A program made the position numbers and the translations under genes. A stretch of 39,542 nucleotides of DNA from an uncultured Prevotellaceae bacterium (GTDB lineage Bacteria; Bacteroidota; Bacteroidia; Bacteroidales; Bacteroidaceae). The notes under the pieces were generated by a model that worked only from the letters and a program-made list of their open reading frames with translations, did not search any database and was not told the DNA's origin. Below, one piece after another: positions 26,801-33,554 of the stretch. The DNA is taken from NCBI GenBank assembly GCA_902776665.1, contig CACYQZ010000020.1, positions 1-39,542 of the forward strand, given 5' to 3'. Each line of letters starts with the position of its first letter. The stretch's first letter is position 1.

Positions 26801-27557
26801 AAGCACGAACCACGACCGTCAGGGTCTGCTCATTTGGATGAGCCATCCCACGTGGCCGTCGATGGTTTGGCAGACCTACGACTACTATTTCGAACCCACC
26901 GCCGCCTATTTCGGCACGAAAAAAGCCTGCGAACCGCTGCACGTGCAGTGGAATTCGCTCACCAACAGCGTCGAAATCGTCAATCGCACGGCTTCCGAGC
27001 AGAAATTCCTCACGGTCGAGGCTCGGCTGTTTGACAAGAACGGTCGCGAACTGGCCTGCGAAGACTGTGTCATCGACGTGAAATCTGACGAGACGCGCCC
27101 CGCGATGCCGATTCCGAATCTCAAGAGCCTGCTCGCCACCGAAAAAGTCGGTTTCCTGCGCCTTCGACTGACCAATGCAGCCAACGAAACGCTCTCGGGA
27201 AACACCTATATCTGCGGTGCCGAAACGGGCAACTACCAAGCCTTGAAGGAACTGCCGCAGGCCGAACTCAACATCGAGAAATCGGCCCTTCGACAAACCG
27301 AAAACGGCACGGTTTCCTGCACGGTGACGCTCGAAAATCGTGGCCAGGTGCCTGCCGTGATGCTTCGCCTGAACCTCAAGGCTGCCGACGACGACCAAAT
27401 CCTGCCCGTCATCTATTCCGACAACTATTTCCACCTGCTTCCGAACGAAAAACGCAGCGTCGAAATCGAGTGGAATCGCCGCGATGCCAGAGGCCAGCAG
27501 GCGGTCGTCGAAGTTAGTGGCTACAATGTTTCGCTGTCGAACAATCGAATCGAATAA
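23817..27557 (+). CDS. Secreted glycoside hydrolase family 2 enzyme (beta-mannosidase / exo-glucosaminidase type) with several repeat-derived insertions
   Basis: 1246 residues, long for its type. Order: signal peptide (MKTSRKIKVILFVFCAWAQC), two F5/8C-like segments (NLAQGRMVYQSSSFDF near 52; a second around 270-380), GH2 sugar-binding domain (about 405-590, FWYRREF, NFDGINWKADIWLNG), GH2 immunoglobulin-like domain, then the TIM barrel with FVPLGGNWGFSENNL, NCIRNWVGQ and CGRNEG (E845, probable acid/base). The nucleophile is probably E917 (HTERGMPN). It likely trims mannose- or glucosamine-ended glycans in the periplasm or at the surface; the exact sugar is not readable. Repeat units are inserted in frame at about 89-103, 319-349, 392-401, 703-717 and 866-880, the last inside the catalytic barrel. 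No SusCD genes are adjacent. Confidence 0.88.
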   Translation: MKTSRKIKVILFVFCAWAQCSTIQAQTTRGIGVYPGAAEEFFGPQLVAGDGYRNLAQGRMVYQSSSFDFNMTAQLLTDGIVAQKSRTKSPSHSGEGSGVGPFLEVSTPDGQLPQRQRESTIDGNDWTTSYVMGDDTWLQYAWHGMAVEADKISLIGTVAYRETDATDGYRIRVVASNDGKRWQQVAMVKGDTLPGLRSRSMVNSDPNKNAGNDEMLPTRRLNIELPFSKVLKFNYLRVELQMKGAAYWAFTENPITFEGRRVANLLPSTGFTSAWMVQSDRDEWACIDLGATSEIDEIKLHWIEKPKKFEIQVSDDGKNFTQFTINNSQLTNKNRLADQSTFKIQHSKFARFVRIFIPQTGQKQRVILSEVEVMGRGGLVVKPHEEVGWNTQHPTPNTQHPQKFFLDGGDWRLQRASEVTAKGSEISRQGFDAKSWTVATVPATVLMSYVNAGALPNPNYDDNLLGISESFFNSNFWYRREFRVPQEMRGQRVFLNFDGINWKADIWLNGQKIDRLEGAFLRGKTDVTRYLNDGVNVLAVEIEKCANPGGAKLKNEQTTDFNGGVLGADNPTFHATVGWDWISTIRGRDIGIWNDVYLTSTANDVTLSDPVVSSRVAIVGGDTLATMLPSVIVKNFSENALEGTLQGWIGDIKFEKNVALAANEECEINFHPTDFPQLRDQKMKLWWPNGYGEPNLYDAGFTFSPNTHHPSTITYQTGIREMTYAEVDTRLQIFVNGQRFVPLGGNWGFSENNLCYRGREYDAAVRYHREMNLNCIRNWVGQTGDREFYEACDRHGIMIWQDFWLANPVDGPNPDDDAMFLKNARDYVLRIRQHPSIMLYCGRNEGYPPKAIDDGLRQLVSELTGGNTQHPTPNTYHPTPILYISSSADDGVSGHGPYWAIPAKEYFEKQTGKLHTERGMPNIMTYEGLSRTLRPEHLWPQNEFWGQHDFTQQGAQRGASFNSLISKGFGEPKDACEFTTLAQWQNYDGYRAMYESTNHDRQGLLIWMSHPTWPSMVWQTYDYYFEPTAAYFGTKKACEPLHVQWNSLTNSVEIVNRTASEQKFLTVEARLFDKNGRELACEDCVIDVKSDETRPAMPIPNLKSLLATEKVGFLRLRLTNAANETLSGNTYICGAETGNYQALKELPQAELNIEKSALRQTENGTVSCTVTLENRGQVPAVMLRLNLKAADDDQILPVIYSDNYFHLLPNEKRSVEIEWNRRDARGQQAVVEVSGYNVSLSNNRIE
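24082..24122 (+). repeat. G/C-rich palindromic element inside the GH2 gene
   Basis: CCCCTCCC (24083-24090) pairs with GGGAGGGG (24097-24104), then TCAGG and a second G-rich arm ending GGGGCCTTT. It is in frame and encodes a Ser/Gly/Pro-rich peptide (SPSHSGEGSGVGPF) between two conserved stretches of the first F5/8C-like domain. Confidence 0.75.
24771..24812. repeat. Heptamer array, 6 units, inside the GH2 gene
   Basis: Units such as CACAATT, AACAATT and CTCAATT with a 7-bp period, translated as part of a Thr/Asn/Gln-rich stretch (FTINNSQLTNK). A small hairpin (ATCGGC-TT-GCCGAT, 24817-24830) separates it from the next array. Confidence 0.75.
24835..24862. repeat. CAA-N4 heptamer array, 4 units, inside the GH2 gene
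   Basis: CAACATT and CAAAATT alternate twice, an exact 14-bp super-period, encoding STFKIQHSK just before the conserved FARFVRIF strand. Confidence 0.8.
24990..25017. repeat. CAACACC array, 4 perfect units, inside the GH2 gene
   Basis: Four identical CAACACC units encode a QHPTPNTQHP-type linker immediately before the sugar-binding domain (KFFLDGGDW). Confidence 0.85.
25924..25965. repeat. YAWCAMC heptamer array, 6 units, inside the GH2 gene
   Basis: Units CAACACC, CATCACC, CATCAAC, TATCACC and TATCAAA in 7-bp register after a leading TCTCACC, encoding SPNTHHPSTITY before the conserved QTGIREM strand. Confidence 0.8.
26414..26455. repeat. CAACACC array, 6 units (4 perfect), inside the GH2 catalytic barrel
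   Basis: Four CAACACC units, then TATCACC and CAACCCC, encode a NTQHPTPNTYHPTP peptide in a loop between the acid/base region (E845) and ILYISSSADDG. Confidence 0.85.
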
Positions 27558-27603
27558 GAAAGAAAAATCGGCCAATAATTGATAAAATTAGACGAAAAAG
27601 ATG

Positions 27604-27611
27604 TAACTTTG
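27604..27611 (+). promoter_or_regulatory. -7 element of hpt
   Basis: TAACTTTG, 26 bp before the ATG; a TTG lies 22 bp upstream. Confidence 0.6.
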
Positions 27612-27637
27612 CACCAACTTTCAAAAAAATAGATTTA

Positions 27638-28177
27638 ATGAGTACCGTAAAAATCTTAGACAAGACGTTCCGCACGTCGATTCCCGAGAGTGAGATTCTG
27701 CAGCGCGTAAAGGCCGTGGCAGAGCGTATTAACCGCGATATGGCGGACAAGAATCCGCTGTTTCTGGCCGTGCTGAACGGCTCGTTCATCTTCGCCGCCG
27801 ACCTGATGCGCGAAATCACGATTCCAAGCGAGATTTCGTTCGTGAAACTGGCGTCGTATGAGGGCACGACCTCGACGGGCAAAATCACCGAGGTCATCGG
27901 CATCAACGAGGATTTGTCGGGGCGCACGATTGTCATCGTGGAGGACATCGTCGATACGGGTCTGACGATGCAGCGGATGATTGAGTCGCTGGGCACGCGC
28001 AACCCCGAGTCGGTGCACATTTGCGCACTGCTCGTGAAGCCTGAAAAGTTGCAGGTCGATTTGAACATCGAATATGCGGCGATGGAGATTCCCAACGATT
28101 TCATCGTGGGCTACGGACTCGACTACGACCAGCAGGGACGCAATCTGAGGGATATTTATACGATTGTGGAAGAGTGA
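27638..28177 (+). CDS. hpt: Hypoxanthine phosphoribosyltransferase
   Basis: Purine salvage: hypoxanthine (and usually guanine) plus PRPP to IMP/GMP, in the cytoplasm. 179 residues. The PRPP loop IVIVEDIVDTGLTM is at about 98-111, with LNGSFIFAADL earlier and the purine-contact end IPNDFIVGYGLDYDQQGRNL. It has its own promoter box and probably drives adk, 46 bp downstream. The TGA stop (28175-28177) lies inside a short heptamer array that fills the gap between the two genes. Confidence 0.95.
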   Translation: MSTVKILDKTFRTSIPESEILQRVKAVAERINRDMADKNPLFLAVLNGSFIFAADLMREITIPSEISFVKLASYEGTTSTGKITEVIGINEDLSGRTIVIVEDIVDTGLTMQRMIESLGTRNPESVHICALLVKPEKLQVDLNIEYAAMEIPNDFIVGYGLDYDQQGRNLRDIYTIVEE

Positions 28178-28200
28178 AAAATGAGTGAAAAGTGAAAAAT
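28173..28200. repeat. Heptamer array, 4 units, at the hpt/adk junction
   Basis: AGTGAAA, AATGAGT, GAAAAGT, GAAAAAT: GTGAAAA occurs three times in 28 bp. The first unit contains the hpt stop codon. Sequence is simple, so the register is less certain than in other arrays. Confidence 0.5.
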
Positions 28201-28223
28201 CTTTTATAAATAACATTTCAAAA

Positions 28224-28796
28224 ATGAAAAATATTGTGATTTTCGGTGCGCCTGGTTCTGGCAAGGGAACGCAGAGCGACAAAATGATTGAGAAATACGG
28301 TTTTGAGCACATTTCGACGGGCGACGTGCTGCGAAGCGAGATGAAAAATGGTACGGAACTCGGCAAGACCGCCAAGCAGTACATCGACCAAGGCCAACTC
28401 GTGCCCGACCAGTTGATTGTCGATATGCTCGCGTCGGTCTATGACAAGTTCGGCAGCGACCACAAGGGCGTGATTTTCGACGGTTTTCCGCGCACGATTC
28501 CGCAGGCCGAGGCGTTGAAGGCGATGCTGGCCGAGCGCGGTCATAAGGTGGCTGCGATGATTGAACTCGACGTGCCCGAGGACGAACTGATGAAGCGGCT
28601 CGTGTTGCGCGGTCAGATGAGCGGACGCAGCGACGACAATGAGGAAACCATCAAAAAACGCCTCGACGTTTATCATTCACAGACCGCCCCGCTCATCGAG
28701 TGGTATGAGCGTGAGGGCATCCGCAACCACATCGACGGACTCGGCGAACTCGACCGAATCTTCGGGGATATTTGCTCGGTGATAGACAAACTCTAA
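28224..28796 (+). CDS. adk: Adenylate kinase
   Basis: Balances AMP, ADP and ATP in the cytoplasm. 190 residues, the short form without a zinc-finger LID. P-loop IFGAPGSGKGTQ at the start, STGDVLR, GFPRTIPQAEAL, and the short LID RGQMSGRSDDNEETI. ATG 28224 fits the P-loop position; the frame upstream to 28185 is encoded by the repeat-filled gap and is not expected in the protein. In Bacteroidales adk is normally followed directly by obg; here two minus-strand genes separate them. Confidence 0.95.
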   Translation: MKNIVIFGAPGSGKGTQSDKMIEKYGFEHISTGDVLRSEMKNGTELGKTAKQYIDQGQLVPDQLIVDMLASVYDKFGSDHKGVIFDGFPRTIPQAEALKAMLAERGHKVAAMIELDVPEDELMKRLVLRGQMSGRSDDNEETIKKRLDVYHSQTAPLIEWYEREGIRNHIDGLGELDRIFGDICSVIDKL

Positions 28797-28802
28797 TCTT
28801 TA

Positions 28803-29018
28803 TCAATCATTATCTTCCCGATATTCCAGAATGTCGCCAGGCTGACATTGCAGATGGTGGCAGATAGATTCTAATGTGGAAAAACGGATGGCCTTAGCCT
28901 TGCCTGTTTTTAAGATAGACAAGTTGGCTTGTGTCAAACCGACACGCTCAGCCAAGTCGCCAAGGCCAATTTTCCGTTTAGCCATTTCCACATCAAGATT
29001 TACAATAATTCTTCCCAT
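28803..29018 (-). CDS. Small XRE/Cro-type HTH regulator (YozG-like)
   Basis: 71 residues made up almost wholly of a helix-turn-helix domain: MAKRKIGLGDLAERVGLTQA (helices 1-3) and LSILKTGKAKAIRFSTLESI, then HLQCQPGDILEY, the standard end of HTH_26/YozG proteins. It begins 1 bp after the DUF2975-like gene, as expected for the common DUF2975/YozG pair. It most likely binds its own operator and partners with the membrane protein in an unknown signal. Its 3' end faces adk with a 6-bp gap and no terminator. It is more AT-rich than its neighbours. Confidence 0.85.
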   Translation of the reverse strand: MGRIIVNLDVEMAKRKIGLGDLAERVGLTQANLSILKTGKAKAIRFSTLESICHHLQCQPGDILEYREDND

Positions 29019-29019
29019 T

Positions 29020-29532
29020 TTATACTATCAAATCTTGTTCGTCTTTCAATCTTATGCCTTTTGTCAGTGCTTCGACGACCATTTTGGTGAAAATAAACAA
29101 AGACAAAGCAACAGTCGTTGTCATCAGGTTTAAAGAAAAGGTCGTGAAAAAAAGTGCTGGAATCGTTGCTAAAGCAGAGCAAAGATGAATGATTCTTACC
29201 TTTCTTATGTTTTTTATACTGAAAACACGTAATTGGCTCACATCATAATACATACTTGATACAATATAACCAAATACACACCAAATTTCTGTAACGATTA
29301 TTACAAGAATAGCATCTCGCATACTTAGCGGAAACATTGCCTCCTGTGTTTCAATTTTTAAGTGAAATAACGCAGAAAGGTCGGAATTGTTGAGCACCAC
29401 CATTGGTATTGTAAGAATTCCAAGGAGCACAAAACCGTTAGGCATAATTTTCCAAAAATTAAAAACGCCCCAATAACCTTTACCTTCATTTTCCATTTGT
29501 TGAAGGAATTTTTCTCTTTTGTTTTCTTCCAT
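29020..29532 (-). CDS. DUF2975-like four-helix membrane protein
   Basis: 170 residues from ATG 29532, about 81 bases downstream of the expected transcript start. A charged start (MEENKREKFLQQMENEGKGY) precedes four hydrophobic segments: NGFVLLGILTIPMVVL, ILVIIVTEIWCVFGYIV, IHLCSALATIPALFFTTF and TTTVALSLFIFTKMVV. The tail EALTKGIRLKDEQDLIV resembles the conserved G-x-(E/R)-L-x-(E/D)-E-x-D-L-x-V end of DUF2975, and the adjacent YozG-like gene supports this. The function is unknown; it is probably an inner-membrane sensor or partner of the regulator. The strong AT bias compared with adk and obg suggests acquisition by transfer. Confidence 0.75.
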   Translation of the reverse strand: MEENKREKFLQQMENEGKGYWGVFNFWKIMPNGFVLLGILTIPMVVLNNSDLSALFHLKIETQEAMFPLSMRDAILVIIVTEIWCVFGYIVSSMYYDVSQLRVFSIKNIRKVRIIHLCSALATIPALFFTTFSLNLMTTTVALSLFIFTKMVVEALTKGIRLKDEQDLIV

Positions 29533-29616
29533 TTTTTTAAAACTTTTAAGTGTTATACATAATTTGATTAAAGATAGGTTTCTTGCCGTGCACTGCAAAA
29601 AAACCTTTCGTCGCTG

Positions 29617-29648
29617 CAAAGGTACAAATAGTTTTTGAATAATTCAAA
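29617..29648 (-). promoter_or_regulatory. Promoter of the DUF2975/XRE pair
   Basis: Minus strand: TTTG (29648-29645), 20-bp spacer, TACCTTTG (29624-29617). Full consensus match. The remaining stretch up to the obg promoter (29650-29760) is A/T-rich and shows no gene. Confidence 0.75.
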
Positions 29649-29761
29649 TAAAACGGCAAATATTTATTGAAATACAATAAATAATTTATAAAAATCAATA
29701 TTTCTATAGTTTTTTATCTGTTTTGTATTGACGATTTAAGATTTACTTTTTTAATTTTTCG

Positions 29762-29793
29762 TTTCCACATTCTATTTTTTCTTAGTACCTTTG
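29762..29793 (+). promoter_or_regulatory. Promoter of obg
   Basis: TTTC (29762-29765), 20-bp spacer, TACCTTTG (29786-29793), 20 bp before the ATG. obg therefore no longer depends on the hpt-adk promoter. Confidence 0.7.
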
Positions 29794-29813
29794 TCCCCGA
29801 AAAAAAGGAATTT

Positions 29814-30980
29814 ATGGCCGAATCAAACTTTGTCGATTACGTGAAAATCCTGTGCCGCTCGGGAAAGGGCGGTCGCGGGAGTATGCACTTGAAGCACGTG
29901 AAGTATAACTACAACGCTGGCCCTGACGGCGGCGACGGCGGACGCGGTGGCGACATCATCCTGCGCGGAAACCACAACTACTGGACCCTGCTTCATCTGC
30001 GCTATCAGCGGCATTTGTTCGCTGAACACGGTGGCAACGGCGGCAAGGACAAATGCCACGGTGCCGACGGCAAGGATTTGTATATCGATGTGCCGATTGG
30101 AACGGTCGCCTACAACGCCGAGACGGGAAAATTCGTCTGCGACGTGAACTACGACGGGCAGGAAGTGGTGTTGCTGAAGGGCGGTCGTGGTGGTCTGGGC
30201 AATTTCCAGTTCCGTTCGGCCACGAATCAGGCACCGCGCTACGCCCAGCCCGGCGAACCGATGCAGGAAATGATGGTGATTCTCGAACTGAAACTGCTGG
30301 CTGATGTCGGTCTGGTGGGCTTCCCGAATGCAGGAAAATCGACGCTCGTGTCGTCGTTGTCGAATGCACGACCGAAAATCGCCAACTATCCTTTCACGAC
30401 GATGGAACCGAGCATCGGCATCGTCGCCTACCACGACGGAAAATCGTTTGTGATGGCCGACATTCCGGGCATCATCGAGGGTGCGAGCGAGGGGCGCGGA
30501 CTCGGACTGCGCTTCCTGCGCCACATCGAGCGAAATTCGTTGCTGCTCTTTATGATTCCGGGCGACACCGACGACATTCGTCGCGAATACGAGATTTTGC
30601 TCAACGAACTTCGCCAATTCAACCCCGAAATGCTCGGGAAACATCGTGTTTTGGCCGTGACGAAGTGCGATTTACTCGATGAGGAACTGATGGAAATGCT
30701 GCGTCCGACGCTGCCCGATGACCTGCCAGTGGTCTTCATTTCCGCCGTGACGGGCCTCGGACTCGACGAACTGAAAGAGGTTCTTTGGCGCGAACTCAAC
30801 GCCGAGTCGAACAAACTCGAAGTCATCACCTCGACCGACACGCTCATCCATCGCGACAAGGATATGCGTCGAATTGCGCAGGAATTGTCCGACGAGGGCG
30901 AAGACGATGAAATCCTCTTCATCGACGAAGACGAAATCGAAGACATTGACGATTTCGACGAAGATTTTTCAGAAGAATAA
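29814..30980 (+). CDS. obg: GTPase Obg
   Basis: Essential ribosome-assembly and stress GTPase. 388 residues. The glycine-rich Obg fold (1-158) shows [27 protein letters not shown] and [11 protein letters not shown]. The G domain follows: G1 GFPNAGKST (169-177), G2 [13 protein letters not shown]3 [10 protein letters not shown] and G4 TKCD in place of the usual NKxD. A strongly acidic tail (about 355-388, Asp/Glu runs) is common in the family. It ends 31 bp before the convergent small basic-protein gene. Confidence 0.96.
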   Translation: MAESNFVDYVKILCRSGKGGRGSMHLKHVKYNYNAGPDGGDGGRGGDIILRGNHNYWTLLHLRYQRHLFAEHGGNGGKDKCHGADGKDLYIDVPIGTVAYNAETGKFVCDVNYDGQEVVLLKGGRGGLGNFQFRSATNQAPRYAQPGEPMQEMMVILELKLLADVGLVGFPNAGKSTLVSSLSNARPKIANYPFTTMEPSIGIVAYHDGKSFVMADIPGIIEGASEGRGLGLRFLRHIERNSLLLFMIPGDTDDIRREYEILLNELRQFNPEMLGKHRVLAVTKCDLLDEELMEMLRPTLPDDLPVVFISAVTGLGLDELKEVLWRELNAESNKLEVITSTDTLIHRDKDMRRIAQELSDEGEDDEILFIDEDEIEDIDDFDEDFSEE

Positions 30981-31011
30981 TCCCGTAAATCGAAAAGGTC
31001 GGGAGGGGCAT

Positions 31012-31206
31012 TTACTTCCTCTTCCGATTCGCCCGTTGCTCGCGGTATTTCGCTTTCTGACGCGCCGAACCAGAGCCGTGAGCACCTGTGATATAAGCCT
31101 TTTTCTTGGCCTTTGTCTTCACTTTTTCTGGCTCGTCAGACTTCTTTTTACCACCTCGACCGAAAGAAATCCCGTTTTCGAGAATATGTTGAAAATCATC
31201 GCTCAT
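31012..31206 (-). CDS. Small basic hypothetical protein
   Basis: 64 residues from ATG 31206. A short N-terminus (MSDDFQHILENGISFGRG) leads to a highly basic region: Lys-rich 19-39, then AYITGAHGSGSARQKAKYRE and a tail RANRKRK. No signal peptide or membrane helix. The composition suggests nucleic-acid or ribosome binding, but I do not recognise the family and infer no function. The open frame runs further upstream into the metallophosphatase gene, but the methionine at 31206 comes just after that gene's repeat-associated stop. It is probably the last gene of the 5'-nucleotidase operon. Confidence 0.55.
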   Translation of the reverse strand: MSDDFQHILENGISFGRGGKKKSDEPEKVKTKAKKKAYITGAHGSGSARQKAKYREQRANRKRK

Positions 31207-31217
31207 ATTTGACGAAT

Positions 31218-31248
31218 TGACTTTTTTACTATTTGACTTTTTTACTTC
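31218..31248. repeat. 16-bp tandem duplication after the metallophosphatase gene
   Basis: TGACTTTTTTACT occurs twice, 16 bp apart (31218 and 31234). On the minus strand it contains the TAA stop (31242-31244) of the metallophosphatase gene. Confidence 0.55.
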
Positions 31249-32117
31249 GTCATTTCCACTTCGATTCGACCGATGAAAATGCCGTGTTTGCCGTTCTGAT
31301 CGACGGGAATTTTGTGGCCATCGAGGTCGGTGATGTATTGCAATTCCTTGAAATAGCTGTGGGAATGACCGCCGAGCACGAGGTCCACGCCCTTCGTCTT
31401 GGCGAAGGCGCTGTTGTCGCACTCAGGCCAACCGACACGCTTTTCGGGCGGTGTCGTGTCCCATCCGAGGTGCGAAATGCAGATAATCAGGTCGCACTTC
31501 TTTTTCTTGAGGATTTTCACCATTTCGTTGGCACAAGTCGCCGGGTCGAGGTATTTCACACCCTCGAAATTCTTCTGTGCGACGAGTCCTTCCATCTCGG
31601 GCGCCAGTCCGAAAACACCGATTTTCACGCCGTTCCGACGAATGATGACGTAAGGTTTGACGACACCTTCCACCACCGTTCCCGAAAAATCGTAGTTCGA
31701 GCAGACAATCGGGAAATTCGCCATACGAAACAGCCGCGCCATATTCTCCAGACCGAAGTCGAACTCGTGGTTGCCGATGGTGGCCGCGTCGATGCCCATC
31801 TGGTTCATCAGCCCGACCTCCACATCGCCCTTGAACAGCGTGTAGTAGGGCGAGCCCTGACTGAAATCGCCGCTGTCGAACAGCAGCAAATCGGGATTTT
31901 TCGCCCGTTCTTCCTTGAGCATCGCGATGCGCCGCAGATAACCGCCCCGACCAGCCAGAAGCGTGTCGGCGAGGTTCTCGCTCAGCGGCATAATGCAACT
32001 GTGCGTGTCGTTTGAATGCAGAATCAACAACTTTTTCTGCTTTTGGGCCGATGCCGTCAGACAAAGCGACAACAGCAGTGCCAAACTTCCTATCTTTTGA
32101 ATCAAATTCTTTTTCAT
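31242..32117 (-). CDS. 5'-nucleotidase-type metallophosphatase (catalytic half)
   Basis: 291 residues, exported (MKKNLIQKIGSLALLLSLCL, cleavage near ASA-Q). It is the calcineurin-like half of a UshA-type nucleotidase with all metal motifs: ILHSNDTHSC, DSGDFSQGSP, TIGNHEFDFG, ISHLGWD and GGHSHSYF. The substrate-binding C-terminal domain that UshA carries in the same chain is missing here and is encoded by the gene just upstream (32207-32968). The pair probably hydrolyses nucleotides in the periplasm and salvages phosphate and nucleosides. The 89-bp gap between the two genes is filled by a TCG-N4 array. Confidence 0.9.
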   Translation of the reverse strand: MKKNLIQKIGSLALLLSLCLTASAQKQKKLLILHSNDTHSCIMPLSENLADTLLAGRGGYLRRIAMLKEERAKNPDLLLFDSGDFSQGSPYYTLFKGDVEVGLMNQMGIDAATIGNHEFDFGLENMARLFRMANFPIVCSNYDFSGTVVEGVVKPYVIIRRNGVKIGVFGLAPEMEGLVAQKNFEGVKYLDPATCANEMVKILKKKKCDLIICISHLGWDTTPPEKRVGWPECDNSAFAKTKGVDLVLGGHSHSYFKELQYITDLDGHKIPVDQNGKHGIFIGRIEVEMTK

Positions 32118-32135
32118 ATCCTTATTATTTTATTC

Positions 32136-32205
32136 TCGTTACTCGATCCTCGAATCTCGATCCTCGAAAAACGAATCTCGTTCCTCGAAAATCGCTCCTC
32201 GAAAT
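32136..32205 (+). repeat. TCG-N4 heptamer array, 10 units
   Basis: Ten contiguous 7-bp units, nine of them beginning TCG; types TCGATCC/TCGTTCC and TCGAAAA/TCGAATC tend to alternate. It spans nearly the whole gap between the two 5'-nucleotidase genes and stops one base before the stop codon of the upstream gene (32207). Confidence 0.85.
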
Positions 32206-32206
32206 C

Positions 32207-32968
32207 TCACTTCACAACCACACGACCTTCGACCTTCGCATCGACCACTCGACCCTCGGAATTGGCCTCTTTGAAGAACTCCATAATGACAAAACGCACG
32301 TTGTTCCGCTCTTCTTGCGGCGAAACGACGTTGGCACCTTCCTTGAACACCGTCAGACCGTCGTTGCCCTGCGCCAGATAGTCGAGCGTCGCCACGCGAT
32401 AGTTCGCCTGCGGGTCGATTTCCTTGCCATGAAGCCGCGCTGACAGCAATTTTCGCTCGGAAATGGTCAGTTCCACCCCGTGGCTCACGCCCTCGCCGCC
32501 GCGACTCGCCATCTGACCGAACAATTCGAGCAATTTCTTGCCCGAAAGCGTCAGGAAGCAAATTTTGTTCTCGAACGGAGCCATATCGATGATGTTGCCC
32601 CAAGTGACATCGCCTTCGGCCAATGCCGCACGGATGCCACCCATATTGTAAACCGCCAAATCGGGTTTCTCGTTAAACTCCTTGCCACCCCAGACCAAAA
32701 TGTCGGCCAACAGGTTCGACAAGGGACTTTCAGGTCGATTCGCCGCCATATATTTCGCCACTTTTCCCACCACCGGCTTCATCATCGAATCGACTGTGTG
32801 CTGATAGGGCGCAATAAATGCTTGTGCGGCAGCGTCGGGCTGTCGGTCGTAACGATTATCAATTAGAATTCTGCTTCGCTCGATGCCTGTCATGCGGTAG
32901 GGCGTGGAACACGACACCATCATCAAGGCCATCGCAGCAACAAAAAAGTGTTTTTTACAATATTTCAT
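32207..32968 (-). CDS. 5'-nucleotidase C-terminal domain lipoprotein
   Basis: 253 residues from ATG 32968. A lipoprotein signal (MKYCKKHFFVAAMALMMVSC, lipobox cysteine 20) leads to a 5_nucleotid_C domain (about 55-240): ESPLSNLLADILVWGG, AVYNMGGIRAALAEGDVTWG, PFENKICFLTLSGKKLLELF, and YRVATLDYLAQGNDGLTVF. In UshA this domain binds the nucleotide, so this lipoprotein probably partners with the separate catalytic protein encoded next. It is first in the operon, with its own promoter; the longer frame to 33124 would cross that promoter. Confidence 0.88.
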   Translation of the reverse strand: MKYCKKHFFVAAMALMMVSCSTPYRMTGIERSRILIDNRYDRQPDAAAQAFIAPYQHTVDSMMKPVVGKVAKYMAANRPESPLSNLLADILVWGGKEFNEKPDLAVYNMGGIRAALAEGDVTWGNIIDMAPFENKICFLTLSGKKLLELFGQMASRGGEGVSHGVELTISERKLLSARLHGKEIDPQANYRVATLDYLAQGNDGLTVFKEGANVVSPQEERNNVRFVIMEFFKEANSEGRVVDAKVEGRVVVK

Positions 32969-32993
32969 CTCTTCAAATAGTTGATTTCGATTG

Positions 32994-33024
32994 CAAAGAT
33001 ACTGGTTTTCGAGCATTTTCCAAA
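32994..33024 (-). promoter_or_regulatory. Promoter of the 5'-nucleotidase operon
   Basis: Minus strand: TTTG (33024-33021), 19-bp spacer, TATCTTTG (33001-32994). Divergent from the rplS promoter. Confidence 0.75.
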
Positions 33025-33052
33025 AAGAAAAAGTAAATTTTTCCATATTTTT

Positions 33053-33083
33053 TTTGTTCGTAGCGAAATTATTCGTACCTTTG
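33053..33083 (+). promoter_or_regulatory. Promoter of rplS
   Basis: TTTG (33053-33056), 19-bp spacer, TACCTTTG (33076-33083). It leaves a leader of about 85 bases before the ATG. Confidence 0.8.
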
Positions 33084-33173
33084 CAGCCGCTTTTCGGCGT
33101 AACCGCTGGTCGTGGAAGAGTCACGGGCCATGTTGCGTTGGAACGACAACCAACTTTAATTCATATTGAAACA
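33084..33173 (+). promoter_or_regulatory. Structured 5' leader of rplS, candidate L19 autoregulatory RNA
   Basis: Three hairpins follow one another. GCCG (33086-33089) pairs with CGGC (33095-33098). GGTC-GTG (33108-33114) pairs with CAC-GGGCC (33122-33129) with one bulged G and a 7-base loop. GTTGCGT (33132-33138) pairs with ACG-A-CAAC (33143-33150), with a bulged A and a TGGA loop. Such bulged tandem stems in a ribosomal-protein leader are typical of product-binding control. L19 leaders have been described in other bacterial groups; whether this one matches a known class is not established. Confidence 0.5.
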
Positions 33174-33542
33174 ATGAACACAAATCTGATCAAAGTTGCT
33201 GAAGAAGCATTTGCAACCGGCAAGGAGTTCCCGAGCTTCGGCCCTGGTGACACCATCACTGTCGCTTACAAAATTGTCGAGGGCTCCAAGGAGCGCATTC
33301 AGCTTTATCGCGGCGTGGTCATCCGCATTTCGGGCCACGGCGACAAGAAGCGTTTCACCGTCCGTAAAATGTCGGGCACGGTGGGTGTTGAGCGTATTTT
33401 CCCGATTGAATCGCCGAGCATCGAGTCGATTGAGGTGAACAAGCGTGGTAAGGTGCGTCGCGCCAAACTCTACTATCTCCGCGGCCTCACTGGTAAGAAG
33501 GCTCGCATCAAGGAGAAGCGCGTCAATACGAAGAAGGCGTAA
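33174..33542 (+). CDS. rplS: 50S ribosomal protein L19
   Basis: 122 residues. L19 lies at the 30S/50S interface. Typical marks: the start [62 protein letters not shown] and the basic end [23 protein letters not shown] 33174 is chosen from this and from the leader structure; the longer frame from 32991 would cover promoter and leader. It is a single-gene unit closed by the terminator at 33555-33588. Confidence 0.97.
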   Translation: MNTNLIKVAEEAFATGKEFPSFGPGDTITVAYKIVEGSKERIQLYRGVVIRISGHGDKKRFTVRKMSGTVGVERIFPIESPSIESIEVNKRGKVRRAKLYYLRGLTGKKARIKEKRVNTKKA

Positions 33543-33554
33543 GTGCCAAGATAG

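Noticed and set aside
32991-33173. N-terminal extension of ribosomal protein L19
   Set aside because: It covers the promoter and the structured leader, and L19 proteins begin at the [10 protein letters not shown]-type start.
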